From positions 1 through 46,292 of the forward strand of contig JBAWXL010000006.1 of assembly GCA_037144095.1 (NCBI GenBank): DNA of 46,292 nucleotides. The letters run 5' to 3'. Below the pieces are notes generated by a model. The model was not told the DNA's origin and did not search any database. It worked only from the letters and a program-made list of their open reading frames with translations. This stretch comes from CAIXTV01 sp037144095. Its GTDB lineage: Bacteria > Bacteroidota > Bacteroidia > Bacteroidales > CAIXTV01. A program made the position numbers and the translations under genes. Shown here one piece after another: positions 16,572-26,789 of this stretch (position 1 is its first letter; the number at the start of each line of letters is the position of its first letter).

Positions 16572-19500
16572 TTACACTGTTTTAGTTTCGTAAATTTCCG
16601 AATTTCTTAGCAAAGAAATATAAAAAGTAGTTCTATTTCCGGAAACCGATTCAAACCAAATATTCCCATTAAAACTTTGAATTATGTTCTTTGTCATGGC
16701 TAAACCCAAGCCCATTCCATAATTTTTAGTGGTAAAATTAGGAACAAATATTTTTTCTTTCTGTTCTTCTGAAATGCCTTTCCCATTATCGGTAATACTT
16801 ACTATATAGTGTTCGTTATCAAGATATAACTTCACCTCAATTTGCCCGTTTCTAACCTCTTCAACTGCCTGAAAAGCATTCTTTAAAACATTATTGAAAA
16901 CCCTCAACAATTGTTGTTTATCTGCCAGGGTTGGGCATTCAGCATGAGTAACATTTTCAAAGCCTAATTCGACATTTTGTTTATCACTGTAAATTTCAAT
17001 TGCATTTGTCAAAACACTGTTAATATTCACCAATTCCAATTTAGATTGAGGCATAATAGCAAAGTCAGAAAAAGCAGTAGCAATTGACGAAAGTGAATCA
17101 ATTTGTTCAACCAAAGTTTGGGTGAATTTCTTCAGGCGATCATCAAAATCGGATGCTTTATCATTCCATGCTTTCTGTAAATATTGAACACTTAACTTAA
17201 TGGGGGTTAGAGGATTCTTAATCTCATGTGCTACTTGTTTCGCCATTTCCCGCCAGGCACTCTCTCTTTCCGATTTTGCTAGTAGCTCAGCACTTAAGCT
17301 CAATTCGTCAATCATACGATTATACTCGCTAATCAAACCACCAATTTCGTCGTTCTTTCGCCATTTTATCTTTTCATTTGCTTTTCCGAAAGACAATAAA
17401 CCTATTTTATTTCTAATGGTTTGCAAAGGACGGGTGATATAAGAAGAAACAACTACAGCAATAATAATGGCAATGGCAAGCAGCAAAACATACAAATTGA
17501 TAAAGGCAACCATAAAGGTAGATATTTCTTTTTTCATATCTCCTTCTCTGGCAAAGTAAGGCAAATTCAAGTAAGCAAGCAACTGATTTCGATCGTTTCT
17601 AAAGGGAATATAGGCAGACATATATTTCAAACTGCCAATATTTTCTTCTTGAATACAGATGGCTTTTTGGTTGTTAATAAGCTGTTTAACTGCCTCAGGG
17701 TTCATCAAAGTTGAAATAAGACCTTCTTCAAAAACCTTTGGTCTTGAAGTTGCAAACAATTCACCCTTTGTGTCAAATAGGTTAATATCGGTAAAAAAGA
17801 CATTTGATAATTTATTAAGTTCGGCATTCATAAATGGTTTTGCATCTACATTTAAAGTATCAAAAGAAGCAAATTTCCCTTCAATTTCGATAAGAATTGA
17901 ATGCATTTTTTCTGTCAATTCTTCCTGGTTTTTATTATCGTTTACTTTTAAAATATAGAACATCACCAACAAACCTATCACAATAAAAGAAGCTAAAATA
18001 ATGCCCAACATAGAAAGTTGGAGGCGACTTTTAAAATTAAAATCAAGTTTCCATTTCTGAAAAGGCAATTGAAAAATAATATAAAACAAGATAAAAAAGA
18101 TAACAAAATACAAAAGTAAGTAGGAAAAGGAGGCCATTAAATCAACAAAACCATCTTGTATTTTGCTGATAATTACATCCTGTCTCTGATTAATATTAAA
18201 ATATAAATGATTATAACCATTTTCATTGTAAAAGAAAAAGCCATTTCTATATTTAGTATAGGAATTTAGTTGAGTGAAATAGTAGTATTTTCCATAATTT
18301 TTAATTAGTTGACCACTATCGAATAAAGCATATGAGTAATTTGAAATATCATTGTTTAATTTAACTTCTTTGTCAATAAGCAACTCAGGGTAACCCAACT
18401 CTTTCATTGAAGTTTTAGGATCCATTTCAACAAATACATGCGTATTTAAAGTATCAAGTGTATCGAGTGAAGGAACTTCTAAATCAGCTAAATAGCTATT
18501 AGAACCTGCTCTGTAACTAATAAAATAAAGGTTTTCGGTTAATGTTGGAGTCCCTAACCTATCAATCTTATCAGAAAAATATGCACTACAATTGATATTT
18601 TCATTCAAAGGTTGAACTGACAAATATTGGTGAGGTTTACAAATAGTAATTTGAATCCGATATTTAGACCAAAAACCATTAAAATAATTATTTTCAAGAT
18701 AAGTAATAATATGATTTTCTGAAAAAGGATATTGTGAAACAAGTTTAATTAGAATATTATCAGTTTCAGATTTTCTCAAAACATCTTTAAAAAGAAATTC
18801 TGCAATTGGGTCGTGTTCTTTTGTAAGTTGAATTGCCAAAATTTTTCTTTTTTCTTTTTCTTTATGACTGTTACTTGAGTAAATGGAAATAGTTGTAAAA
18901 AGAGAACTAAACAGAATAATGAAAACTGCATGGTGTCTACCTTTTACAAATAGGATTTGATTTCTGCTAAACAAAATCCAAACGAATAGTATGTAAAGTA
19001 AAAATAGATATACAAAAATATTAACACTATTATTCAGCAAACCTTGAATTATTCCAAATGGAATCGCAAGTAATAGAATTTCCTTCCTACTTAACTTAAT
19101 TGCAATCTTTACAAATCTATAAAATATAAAGTAATATCCTAAAAGAAGGAAGACCATTATTGAAAGAGCTATTATGCTGAATTCATTAATATTATAAATT
19201 AGATTCAAATTAAGAGGAATATCGGAATTTATTACAATACTGTTGAATAGAGAGTTTAAGAGGTCAAAACCTGTTACACTCAGAATAATGATGCAAACAG
19301 CTAAGAACCAACGTAATGGAATTTTTATATTTTGATATTTTTTGGAGTCTCGTATATTTTGGAAAAGCACATAGGCTATATATAAGAATAAGATACTATT
19401 TATGAATAAGTCTCCTAATGAAGGAAGCCATTCTGATGAAGCATAATACTTTGGAGAAAAATATTCACTTAAATATAAAAAATCGGGAAAAGTAAAATAA

Positions 19501-20294
19501 AAAAATATTACCCGGACAACTATGATGTTCGTTGTAAAAAACAGTAATAATATGTACGTTTTGTTTTTGAACCAAGCTATTGTTTTATAGATTTGCAATA
19601 AGAAATGTAGACCTAATATCAATGTTGCAAGGAAAAGAAAACTTAAAATAAGAATTTGATGCTTTTTTAAACTAATTTCATTATTATTAATCGAAAACAA
19701 ATATTTGTTTTCCTTCGAGTAGATATTATATTTTGCTTTCTTCGTGTATATTTGAAAGTCATTAGCTATGGAAAAAGATTTAGTAAAATTATTTTGAAGA
19801 TATTCATTTTGATAAGGATATTCATGTTTAATTGGAATCAAACCAACAAATAGATTATTTTCCTCTTTTCTTTTTCTAATATCATACCAACCATTCTTTA
19901 TAAATCTAAAACTTGAGATATAAAGACTATCAAATTGTATTGTATTTATTGGTGCACTGTTTTCAGACCAGAAATTAAGTTTTTTATTTTCAAAAATAAA
20001 ATATGAAATTTCTTTACTTGGAAAAGATTTAAGTATATCAGAATTATTTATTTTGTTTTTATTTTTTTCAATTTGATAATTATCAGATAGTTTTTCCAAT
20101 ACATTATCAGCTTCATTTTCTTTTACAATTAATGTTTCTTCGAGTTTCTCCGTAATATTAGAAATTGAAGATGAATTTTGAGAAACATAATAAACACCAT
20201 TTAAGATAATTAAAAAAATAAAAAACAAAATACCATATAAATATAATTTATTTTTTTTAAAGGTACTATATAGTAATTTTCTTTCTTTCATCAT
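16572..20294 (-). CDS. Large NtrY-like membrane sensor histidine kinase
   Basis: A 1240-residue kinase. After an N-terminal membrane segment (about 15-34) comes an extracytoplasmic part to about 210, then about seven membrane helices (210-470), a second extracytoplasmic region (about 475-715), two more membrane helices, a third sensor region (about 790-930), another membrane helix and a HAMP domain (TRPLQTIRNKIG). The kinase core is complete: phospho-acceptor HEIKNPLTPIKLSVQYL, N box NNVLKNAFQAVEE, G1 DNGKGIS and G2 GMGLGLAMTKNI. The HEIKNPLTPI box is that of the NtrY group. No response regulator is adjacent, so it is an orphan here. It lies 180 bp downstream of mnmG on the same strand. Confidence 0.9.
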   Translation of the reverse strand: MMKERKLLYSTFKKNKLYLYGILFFIFLIILNGVYYVSQNSSSISNITEKLEETLIVKENEADNVLEKLSDNYQIEKNKNKINNSDILKSFPSKEISYFIFENKKLNFWSENSAPINTIQFDSLYISSFRFIKNGWYDIRKRKEENNLFVGLIPIKHEYPYQNEYLQNNFTKSFSIANDFQIYTKKAKYNIYSKENKYLFSINNNEISLKKHQILILSFLFLATLILGLHFLLQIYKTIAWFKNKTYILLLFFTTNIIVVRVIFFYFTFPDFLYLSEYFSPKYYASSEWLPSLGDLFINSILFLYIAYVLFQNIRDSKKYQNIKIPLRWFLAVCIIILSVTGFDLLNSLFNSIVINSDIPLNLNLIYNINEFSIIALSIMVFLLLGYYFIFYRFVKIAIKLSRKEILLLAIPFGIIQGLLNNSVNIFVYLFLLYILFVWILFSRNQILFVKGRHHAVFIILFSSLFTTISIYSSNSHKEKEKRKILAIQLTKEHDPIAEFLFKDVLRKSETDNILIKLVSQYPFSENHIITYLENNYFNGFWSKYRIQITICKPHQYLSVQPLNENINCSAYFSDKIDRLGTPTLTENLYFISYRAGSNSYLADLEVPSLDTLDTLNTHVFVEMDPKTSMKELGYPELLIDKEVKLNNDISNYSYALFDSGQLIKNYGKYYYFTQLNSYTKYRNGFFFYNENGYNHLYFNINQRQDVIISKIQDGFVDLMASFSYLLLYFVIFFILFYIIFQLPFQKWKLDFNFKSRLQLSMLGIILASFIVIGLLVMFYILKVNDNKNQEELTEKMHSILIEIEGKFASFDTLNVDAKPFMNAELNKLSNVFFTDINLFDTKGELFATSRPKVFEEGLISTLMNPEAVKQLINNQKAICIQEENIGSLKYMSAYIPFRNDRNQLLAYLNLPYFAREGDMKKEISTFMVAFINLYVLLLAIAIIIAVVVSSYITRPLQTIRNKIGLLSFGKANEKIKWRKNDEIGGLISEYNRMIDELSLSAELLAKSERESAWREMAKQVAHEIKNPLTPIKLSVQYLQKAWNDKASDFDDRLKKFTQTLVEQIDSLSSIATAFSDFAIMPQSKLELVNINSVLTNAIEIYSDKQNVELGFENVTHAECPTLADKQQLLRVFNNVLKNAFQAVEEVRNGQIEVKLYLDNEHYIVSITDNGKGISEEQKEKIFVPNFTTKNYGMGLGLAMTKNIIQSFNGNIWFESVSGNRTTFYISLLRNSEIYETKTV

Positions 20295-20474
20295 CTATTC
20301 TTCTAATTAATAGGGGTTTATGATCGGATTTTAAAACGTTCGTTTTAACGAATGATTAGACTAAAAGTAATATAAAACCTTAGCTATACTGTAAAATCTC
20401 TTATATAAGCTAAAATAAAGTGGGTGATTTTGTGAATTTGTATGTGCATGATAAACAATATATTATAATGTTGT

Positions 20475-22343
20475 TTATTTTCTCAAATAAATGATCAATA
20501 CCGAAATATCTGAAGGAGTAATTCCACTTATTTTAGAAGCTTGACCAATAGTAGAAGGTTTATATTTGCTTAGTTTCTCTCTTGCTTCTGAGGATAATGA
20601 TTTAATAGCGTGATAATCAAAATCAGAATGAATAATTATTTCTTCGTACTTTATAATTTTTTCAGCCATTTCTTGTTCTTTAATAATATATCCTTCATAC
20701 TTTAAATTAATTTCTGCTTCTGATATTGTTTCGTTTGAAGGGTTGTTCTCTTCAATAAAAGAGTTCAATTCCAACAATATGTTTTTTAATTCAAAAATGG
20801 AAATATTAGGTCTTAGTAATAATTGTGATAATTTTGTTTTCTGAATTAATTGTGATTCATTTTTTACTATTAAAAAGTCATTAAGTTCCTCTGGTTTTAC
20901 TGAAGTCGATTTCAAAAAAGATAAAAGATATTCAGTCTGATTTTTATGTAAAGTAAAATCATTAAAACGGTTATTGTCAACTAAACCTATTTCGTAGCCA
21001 ATTGGAGTAAGTCTAAGGTCTGCGTTGTCTTGCCTTAATAAAATTCTATATTCAGCTCTGGAAGTAAACATTCTATAGGGTTCATCAACTCCTTTATTAA
21101 TTAAATCATCAATTAATACGCCAATGTATGCTTCATGTCTTTTGAGAACTAGTTCTTTTAAATTATTTATTTTTTGGTGAGCATTAATCCCTGCAATTAA
21201 TCCCTGTCCGGCGGCCTCTTCATACCCTGTGGTACCATTAATTTGACCAGCAAAATATAAACCATTAATTAATCTGGTTTCTAATGTATTAAGAAGTTGA
21301 GTGGGTGGAAAGTAATCATATTCAATTGCATAACCAGGTCTAAATATTTTAACATTTTTAAACCCTTCTATTTTTTGTAAGGCTTTATATTGAATATCTT
21401 CGGGAAGTGATGAGGAAAAGCCATTTAAGTAATATTCAATAGAATCCCGTCCTTCTGGTTCTAGAAAAAGTTGATGTTTATTTTTGTCTGAGAATTTCTC
21501 AATCTTATCTTCTATTGATGGGCAATATCTTGGTCCAGTACCTTTTATTGTTCCTGTAAATAATGGAGATTGATCAAATCCGGTTCTTAAAATATCATGA
21601 ACCATCTCACTGGTATATGCTAAAAAACAACTTTTTTGTTTTGTTAAATAAGCCGTATCAGTAAAGGAAAATTTACTTGGGTTTTCATCTCCTGGTTGCT
21701 CTATTAATTTTGAATAGTCAATTGTTCTTCCATCAATTCTTACTGGAGTACCTGTTTTCATGCGTTTACTTTCAAATCCAAATCTAATTAGATTTTGAGT
21801 CAGATCAAAGGAAGCTGACTCTCCTATTCTACCACCTGAAAAACTTTTATTTCCGATATGTATTAATCCATTAAGAAAAGTCCCATTAGTTAAAATAACA
21901 GATTTAGAATTAATTTTTAATCCTAATGATGTATAAACCCCTTTGATGGTATTATTTTCAATAATTAGATCAGATACATTATCTTGCCAAAAATCTAAAT
22001 TAGGTATGGCTTCAAGTGTTTGTCGCCAAATTTGAGAAAATAAGTATTTATCACATTGTGCTCTGGGACTCCACATAGCAGGACCTTTTGATCTATTTAG
22101 CATTCTGAATTGAATCATTGATTTATCTGTTACCACACCCATTAAGCCACCCAAAGCATCAATTTCTCTTACAATTTGACCTTTTGAAACTCCACCAACA
22201 GATGGATTACATGACATTAATGCAAGTGTTGCTAAATTATGTGTAATTAGCAAAACCTTAGAACCCAATCTTGCGGCAGCAGCAGCAGCTTCTACTCCAG
22301 AATGCCCTCCTCCAACAACAATAATATCATAGTTTATAAACAT
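20475..22343 (-). CDS. mnmG: tRNA uridine-5-carboxymethylaminomethyl modification enzyme MnmG
   Basis: A 622-residue FAD protein that, with MnmE, installs the cmnm5 group on U34 of several tRNAs. The family features are all there: the FAD-binding GGGHSGVEAAAAAARLG at the N-terminus, SCNPSVGGVSKGQIVREID (with the conserved Cys), GPAMWSPRAQCDK, GTFLNG and the GEAAGQGL-type segment EEAAGQGLIAGINAH. The C-terminal helical domain ends SGITPSDISVLIIYL. Length is normal. It follows ybeY by 24 bp in a four-gene minus-strand unit. MnmE is not in the window. Confidence 0.97.
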   Translation of the reverse strand: MFINYDIIVVGGGHSGVEAAAAAARLGSKVLLITHNLATLALMSCNPSVGGVSKGQIVREIDALGGLMGVVTDKSMIQFRMLNRSKGPAMWSPRAQCDKYLFSQIWRQTLEAIPNLDFWQDNVSDLIIENNTIKGVYTSLGLKINSKSVILTNGTFLNGLIHIGNKSFSGGRIGESASFDLTQNLIRFGFESKRMKTGTPVRIDGRTIDYSKLIEQPGDENPSKFSFTDTAYLTKQKSCFLAYTSEMVHDILRTGFDQSPLFTGTIKGTGPRYCPSIEDKIEKFSDKNKHQLFLEPEGRDSIEYYLNGFSSSLPEDIQYKALQKIEGFKNVKIFRPGYAIEYDYFPPTQLLNTLETRLINGLYFAGQINGTTGYEEAAGQGLIAGINAHQKINNLKELVLKRHEAYIGVLIDDLINKGVDEPYRMFTSRAEYRILLRQDNADLRLTPIGYEIGLVDNNRFNDFTLHKNQTEYLLSFLKSTSVKPEELNDFLIVKNESQLIQKTKLSQLLLRPNISIFELKNILLELNSFIEENNPSNETISEAEINLKYEGYIIKEQEMAEKIIKYEEIIIHSDFDYHAIKSLSSEAREKLSKYKPSTIGQASKISGITPSDISVLIIYLRK

Positions 22344-22367
22344 AATTGTTTCACGTGGAACTATAAG

Positions 22368-22790
22368 TTAATTGTAAAAATATTCTAAATATTTATCTTC
22401 AAGTTTTTCCATCTTCCATCTTTCAATATTTGATTTATCTTTATATGAAAGCAAGTGTAAAATTCCATGGACGATAACTCTGTGTAGTTCATTATAAAAT
22501 AATTGATTATAAAAAACGGCGTTTTCTTTTACTCTTTCAACACTAATAAAAATATCGCCATTAATTACATTTCCTTCATTATAATTAAAAGTGATTACAT
22601 CCGTTAGGGTGTTGTGATTTAAATATTTTATGTTGATTTGTTGTAGGTAGTCATCGCAAGTAAATATTATTGAAATATTACCTGAAACTTTATTTTCAGA
22701 TTTTATTACCTCTTTAATCCAATTTTTAGTTTGAGTTCTGTTTTTATAATTAAAAACTGTATTTACAGTTGTAAATTGAATACTAGACAT
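22368..22790 (-). CDS. ybeY: rRNA maturation endoribonuclease YbeY
   Basis: A 140-residue YbeY, a zinc-dependent RNase active in 16S rRNA 3' maturation and ribosome quality control. The family core is clear: LNHNTLTDVITFNYNEG and GDIFISVERVKENA, then the metal-binding HGILHLLSYKD. The usual motif ends G-Y-D-H; here it ends SYKDKSN, so the third histidine is replaced, as I recall is common in Bacteroidota. The start overlaps the end of the ATPase gene by 8 bp, which indicates translational coupling. Confidence 0.93.
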   Translation of the reverse strand: MSSIQFTTVNTVFNYKNRTQTKNWIKEVIKSENKVSGNISIIFTCDDYLQQINIKYLNHNTLTDVITFNYNEGNVINGDIFISVERVKENAVFYNQLFYNELHRVIVHGILHLLSYKDKSNIERWKMEKLEDKYLEYFYN

Positions 22791-23274
22791 TTGTGTTCTT
22801 GAAATGAGATTGATTCTTCTTATCAGAAATAGGAATATCTTGATTACTTAGTAATTTACTGCGTGATTTTTTTAGTTCTGGTTCAACAGAATGAATATTA
22901 AATTTTATAATAAGGCTTTTTCCCTCATTTTGATATTCAATAGCATCAGATAGTGTTTTTATGAGGAAAAGTCCTTTATGCTCTTCGGGATTAATTTTAT
23001 TAATTAAAGCATCAAAATCAAATATATTGCCTTTGTGACTAACGGTGAATGATATTTCATCATTAGAATTTATCATTTCAAGGGTAACAAACTTTTTCGA
23101 ATCATTTTGGTTGCCATGTTTGATAGCATTAGAAACAGCTTCGTTTAGACAAACTAGGATATTGCCGAAATATGTATTTTGGATATTATAATAATCGCAT
23201 ATATTTTCAACGAATTGTTGTAGTTTGAAAAATGCTGTTTTATCGGATGAAAGAGTTATAGTTGCTTGTTTCAT
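22783..23274 (-). CDS. RsbW/SpoIIAB-like ATP-binding protein (anti-sigma type)
   Basis: A 163-residue protein of the HATPase_c_2 family. The ATP-binding N box is LVCLNEAVSNAIKHGNQ and the later KGLFLIKTLSDAIEY is the G-box region typical of serine-kinase anti-sigma factors. In this family such proteins bind sigma factors or phosphorylate anti-sigma-factor antagonists; no partner is adjacent. The last 35 residues are a Ser/Lys-rich tail without known domain. It lies between the DUF4175 gene (6 bp gap) and ybeY (8 bp overlap), a gene order I know from many Bacteroidota. Confidence 0.85.
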   Translation of the reverse strand: MKQATITLSSDKTAFFKLQQFVENICDYYNIQNTYFGNILVCLNEAVSNAIKHGNQNDSKKFVTLEMINSNDEISFTVSHKGNIFDFDALINKINPEEHKGLFLIKTLSDAIEYQNEGKSLIIKFNIHSVEPELKKSRSKLLSNQDIPISDKKNQSHFKNTNV

Positions 23275-23280
23275 AGCTAT

Positions 23281-26200
23281 TTAGAGATTAATGAAGAATT
23301 CATTTACTTTACTTTTATAATAGGGTTTAAGTGTTGGTGGAACTGTTTTATATATTTGCGTTGAGTTTACTTTAATATTGTTATACTTAAAAAAATCAAT
23401 AGGGTTTCTTATTGGGTAATTTTTTGCTTCATTTGATTCACGTTTTTCTTCCATTTCTTTTTTTATTTCTGCTTTTTCGGACTCTAAAAGACGTGTAAGT
23501 ATCTCTTGTTGACGCTTTAAGGTTTCGGCTGAAATTTGTTTGTTGACTAATTCGGTTTCAGTTTTTTCCATGTCTTTCATTACTTTGTTCAATTCGCCAT
23601 TGTTTGAAGTGCCTTCCTTCTTCTGCTCTTCAGCATATTGTTGCATTTGTTTTCGGATGGCTTCTTGTTGTGCGGCTAATTTAGCGAGCTGTTGGCTCAT
23701 CGATTGACCCGTCTTTGTGCTTTTACCATTCTTACCCATTTCGTCTTTGAGTTGTTGGAGTTGCTTGTTTAGTTCATCCTGAAGTTTCTTCATTGTAGCG
23801 GCTGAAGGTTTACCGCTACCAGATTTTTTACTTTTCTTCCCTCCTTTTTTATTGCAGGATTGTTTAGAGTCTTGCTGCTGCTTTTGCATTTGGTCAAGAG
23901 ATTCGGAGAGGATGAGGGCTAAATTATTAACCGAAGTCATGATGAATTGTTGCTTGGAAGTAGCCAAAGATATGTTACGATTCTTTAGGGCTTCAAGAAC
24001 AGTAGAGGTTTGGTTGTTTATGTTGGCGATTTCTTTGTTTACAAAGGATTGTATGCTAACTTGTCTTTTACTAAGTGCGTAAAGTGAATCTTGGATGGAG
24101 GATAAATCTTCTTTAAGTTTGAATTGAGATTGTGTGAGGTTAACGTATTTGGGGTCGTTTACATTTACTGATTTAAATGAAGCCATCAGGTCTTCCTGAT
24201 TGAATGAAACCTTGATGAGGTTTTTTAAAATCAAACGTAGTGCCTGAATGTCCTCTTCCTGTTCTTCGTTTTCGCTATCTTGCATATCCTGGCTTAGCTT
24301 CTTGGATAACTCATCCATTTTTTCGGATGCTTTTTTCTGATTTTGTGATGCTTTTTTGTTCTTTCCTTCTTTCATAGAATTAGAACTGTTTTGCATATTG
24401 TCTTTAATATCCTTTTGCAGATCATCAGTATTTTTTAGGTCTTTGGGTTCTTCGAGTTCTTTGTTTTTCTTTTCGATATCTTTTAATTCGTTTTGAACAT
24501 CTTCAAACTTTTTATTCAACTCATTTTGCTTGTCTTGTTGCGCCTGGTTGGATTCAGTTTTATTATTAAGAGTTTCTTCGGCAAGTTTGTTTTGTTCTTC
24601 GGCAAGCTTATCGAGCTTTTTAACCTGATCGCCGAGTTTCTTTTCTATTTCGAGTTGTTTGAAGATTTGAAGGTTGCGATCGAGCTCTTTTTTAAGATCT
24701 TCATTATTATTTTTTATCTTATCGAGCATTTGATTTACTTGCTTTTTATCTAAATTCTCCATCATCTTTTCGAGTTCTTTCATCATATTCTTCATTTCAT
24801 CGGTCATCATTTCGTTGAAGAGTTTTTCGAGTTGTTGTTGTTTGTTGACAACTTCTTCATCAAAATCTTTATGAAGAGATTCTTTTATATTATTCTCATT
24901 GACGGTTTTCTTCAGCTCGTTCACTTTGTTTTCAATTGCTTTTTCGTTTTTAAGCAAATCCTGAATTTGTTTTTTGCTTTCGAAATCAAGCGAATTTTTA
25001 TCAATTTGTTTTTTGGCTACTTCATCAACATCTTTTTGTAGCTTTTTTATATCATTCATAAGCTTCTCAATTTCGCTTTTTGAATTGTCGGCTCGTTGTT
25101 GATTGAGTTTATCGATTTCGTTTTCGGAGGGAACTTTATAGATGAAACTTGATGATTTGGCTGACTTATACCCATTCACACCATCATTATCCCATATTTC
25201 GAAATAATATTCGAATTCGCCACCTTCGGGTGCTTTGAGGGTGCTTAAATCGAAATAATAATAAAATTCTTGTTGTGTACCCATGAGTGCAACAGGGACT
25301 TTTGTGGTAATAACCTCATTTGTTTTGAGAGATTTGTAAGTGAAATTGAGCTTAGTGAAGCCGTAATCGTCTTTTACATCTCCTTTAAAATATAAACGGT
25401 TATCGTAAACCGAATCGGTAAACTGGTTTACGTTGATTTGTGGATACTGGTCGGGGATGACACTAATGAAATAGGAAAGTGAATCTTTGTTTTCGATTTG
25501 AGGGTTTTGTGAGGTGATGCTGTATTTATGAGGTTGAAAAAATTGTTTTACAAAAGAGAAAACGTTGGGTGTTTTTTCGGTGAGTTTTTCGGGAACGGAA
25601 TTGAAACTTATGTTGAGCCATTTGGTGTCGCGGGTGTTGAAGTGCCACTCGACGCGTGTGCCCTCAGGAACTGTGATATCGCCGGCATTTTGGAGCAATT
25701 CTTTGGGTTTGTTGATATAAGTGGGATAGACCAACTCGACAGAGAAGTTAAGAATAATGGGCTTTGGTATTACATTGATTGTGTAGTCGCTGGACTGATA
25801 ATCGTCAGAAATGAAGCGAAAGGGGGTGTTGCGTTGTACTTTTTTGAAGGTGTACTGATAGGTGTCGTTGGTTTGTTTTTCGAGTTTGAAGTTGGCGTTG
25901 TTATACTCAATGAATAGCTCTTTGGGCATTTCGTTGCCGTTTAGCTGCACTTGTAGGGTGAAGTCTTCTTGTTGTATGGTTTCGAGCTTGGGGTTCTTTA
26001 TAACGAGTGTGAAGGGGGCTTCTTTGGCAAAGTACTGGTTGTGTTGGATGAGTTTTTTGGTGGAGCCTGTGATGATGGAGGGAAAAGTGAGGAAAAGGGT
26101 GACGAATATGATGAAGGGAACCAGAAAATAGACCAGATATTTGCTGTTTTTGCGATAGTTGATGGCGCGGTTGAAGGAAATAGGTTTGAGATAGGAGATT

Positions 26201-26613
26201 TTTTGGTCGATGCCGGCATAAATCAAATCGAGATTTTGGCTGGATTGTTGGGTAGAAGCAATTTTGTTGAGCTGAAGCGTGTTTAGGAGTTTGTCTTCGA
26301 TTTCGGGGAAGAATTTGCCCACGATGATGGAGGCTTGTTCTTGTGAAAGGTGGGAGCCGATTTTTTGCAATTTGAGCAGCGGAATGATGATGAACCACAC
26401 GATGATGGGCACATTGATGAGGAGATAGCTGTAGAAAATGATGGTGCGGATGGTGATGCTGAATTGTCCGAAATATTCGAACAAAACGGAAATAAGAAAG
26501 GTGATGAGCAGAAGTGAGGCACACCACAAACCGCCCTTAATGAGCTGATTTTTGTAGTACTTTCGGATGAAAGACTCAATTTTGCGGGTGAGTATATTTA
26601 TTTGAGTTGTCAT
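23281..26613 (-). CDS. DUF4175-family membrane protein with long coiled coil
   Basis: A 1110-residue protein of a Bacteroidota family of unknown function (DUF4175). Three hydrophobic segments lie in the first 180 residues (GLWCASLLLITFLISVLFEYF; IIFYSYLLINVPIIVWFIIIPLL; LVYFLVPFIIFVTLFLTF). A beta-rich periplasm-like region of about 300 residues follows. From about residue 490 to 1060 it is a Lys/Glu/Gln-rich coiled coil, with low-complexity stretches such as MMKELEKMMENLDKKQ and NKKGGKKSKKSGSGK. Predicted as a membrane-anchored structural or scaffold protein. It is the first gene of the unit leading to mnmG. A TANNTTTG -7 element precedes it. Confidence 0.85.
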   Translation of the reverse strand: MTTQINILTRKIESFIRKYYKNQLIKGGLWCASLLLITFLISVLFEYFGQFSITIRTIIFYSYLLINVPIIVWFIIIPLLKLQKIGSHLSQEQASIIVGKFFPEIEDKLLNTLQLNKIASTQQSSQNLDLIYAGIDQKISYLKPISFNRAINYRKNSKYLVYFLVPFIIFVTLFLTFPSIITGSTKKLIQHNQYFAKEAPFTLVIKNPKLETIQQEDFTLQVQLNGNEMPKELFIEYNNANFKLEKQTNDTYQYTFKKVQRNTPFRFISDDYQSSDYTINVIPKPIILNFSVELVYPTYINKPKELLQNAGDITVPEGTRVEWHFNTRDTKWLNISFNSVPEKLTEKTPNVFSFVKQFFQPHKYSITSQNPQIENKDSLSYFISVIPDQYPQINVNQFTDSVYDNRLYFKGDVKDDYGFTKLNFTYKSLKTNEVITTKVPVALMGTQQEFYYYFDLSTLKAPEGGEFEYYFEIWDNDGVNGYKSAKSSSFIYKVPSENEIDKLNQQRADNSKSEIEKLMNDIKKLQKDVDEVAKKQIDKNSLDFESKKQIQDLLKNEKAIENKVNELKKTVNENNIKESLHKDFDEEVVNKQQQLEKLFNEMMTDEMKNMMKELEKMMENLDKKQVNQMLDKIKNNNEDLKKELDRNLQIFKQLEIEKKLGDQVKKLDKLAEEQNKLAEETLNNKTESNQAQQDKQNELNKKFEDVQNELKDIEKKNKELEEPKDLKNTDDLQKDIKDNMQNSSNSMKEGKNKKASQNQKKASEKMDELSKKLSQDMQDSENEEQEEDIQALRLILKNLIKVSFNQEDLMASFKSVNVNDPKYVNLTQSQFKLKEDLSSIQDSLYALSKRQVSIQSFVNKEIANINNQTSTVLEALKNRNISLATSKQQFIMTSVNNLALILSESLDQMQKQQQDSKQSCNKKGGKKSKKSGSGKPSAATMKKLQDELNKQLQQLKDEMGKNGKSTKTGQSMSQQLAKLAAQQEAIRKQMQQYAEEQKKEGTSNNGELNKVMKDMEKTETELVNKQISAETLKRQQEILTRLLESEKAEIKKEMEEKRESNEAKNYPIRNPIDFFKYNNIKVNSTQIYKTVPPTLKPYYKSKVNEFFINL

Positions 26614-26639
26614 TGATGTATCTATATAATTTTAGCATA

Positions 26640-26647
26640 CAAAGTTA
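26640..26647 (-). promoter_or_regulatory. Candidate -7 element for the DUF4175-ybeY-mnmG unit
   Basis: The minus strand reads TAACTTTG, matching TANNTTTG, 27 bp before the ATG at 26613. No TTTG box stands at the expected upstream distance, so the call is tentative. Confidence 0.4.
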
Positions 26648-26789
26648 CGATAAATACGGGAATTTATTGTGTTTTTATCTTAAAAGTGGTTAAAGTGCCT
26701 GAGTGCCTGAAGCACTTCGACTTATTTTAGATACGATGTTTGTAGGCTTTAGTTCTAAATTTAAAGGGTATATTTTAACACAAAATTAA

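Noticed and set aside
25907..26579. Long alternative frames opposite and within the DUF4175 gene
   Set aside because: They arise where the real gene is richer in G and C and have low-complexity His/Ser/Pro content; the DUF4175 frame is clearly the real one.
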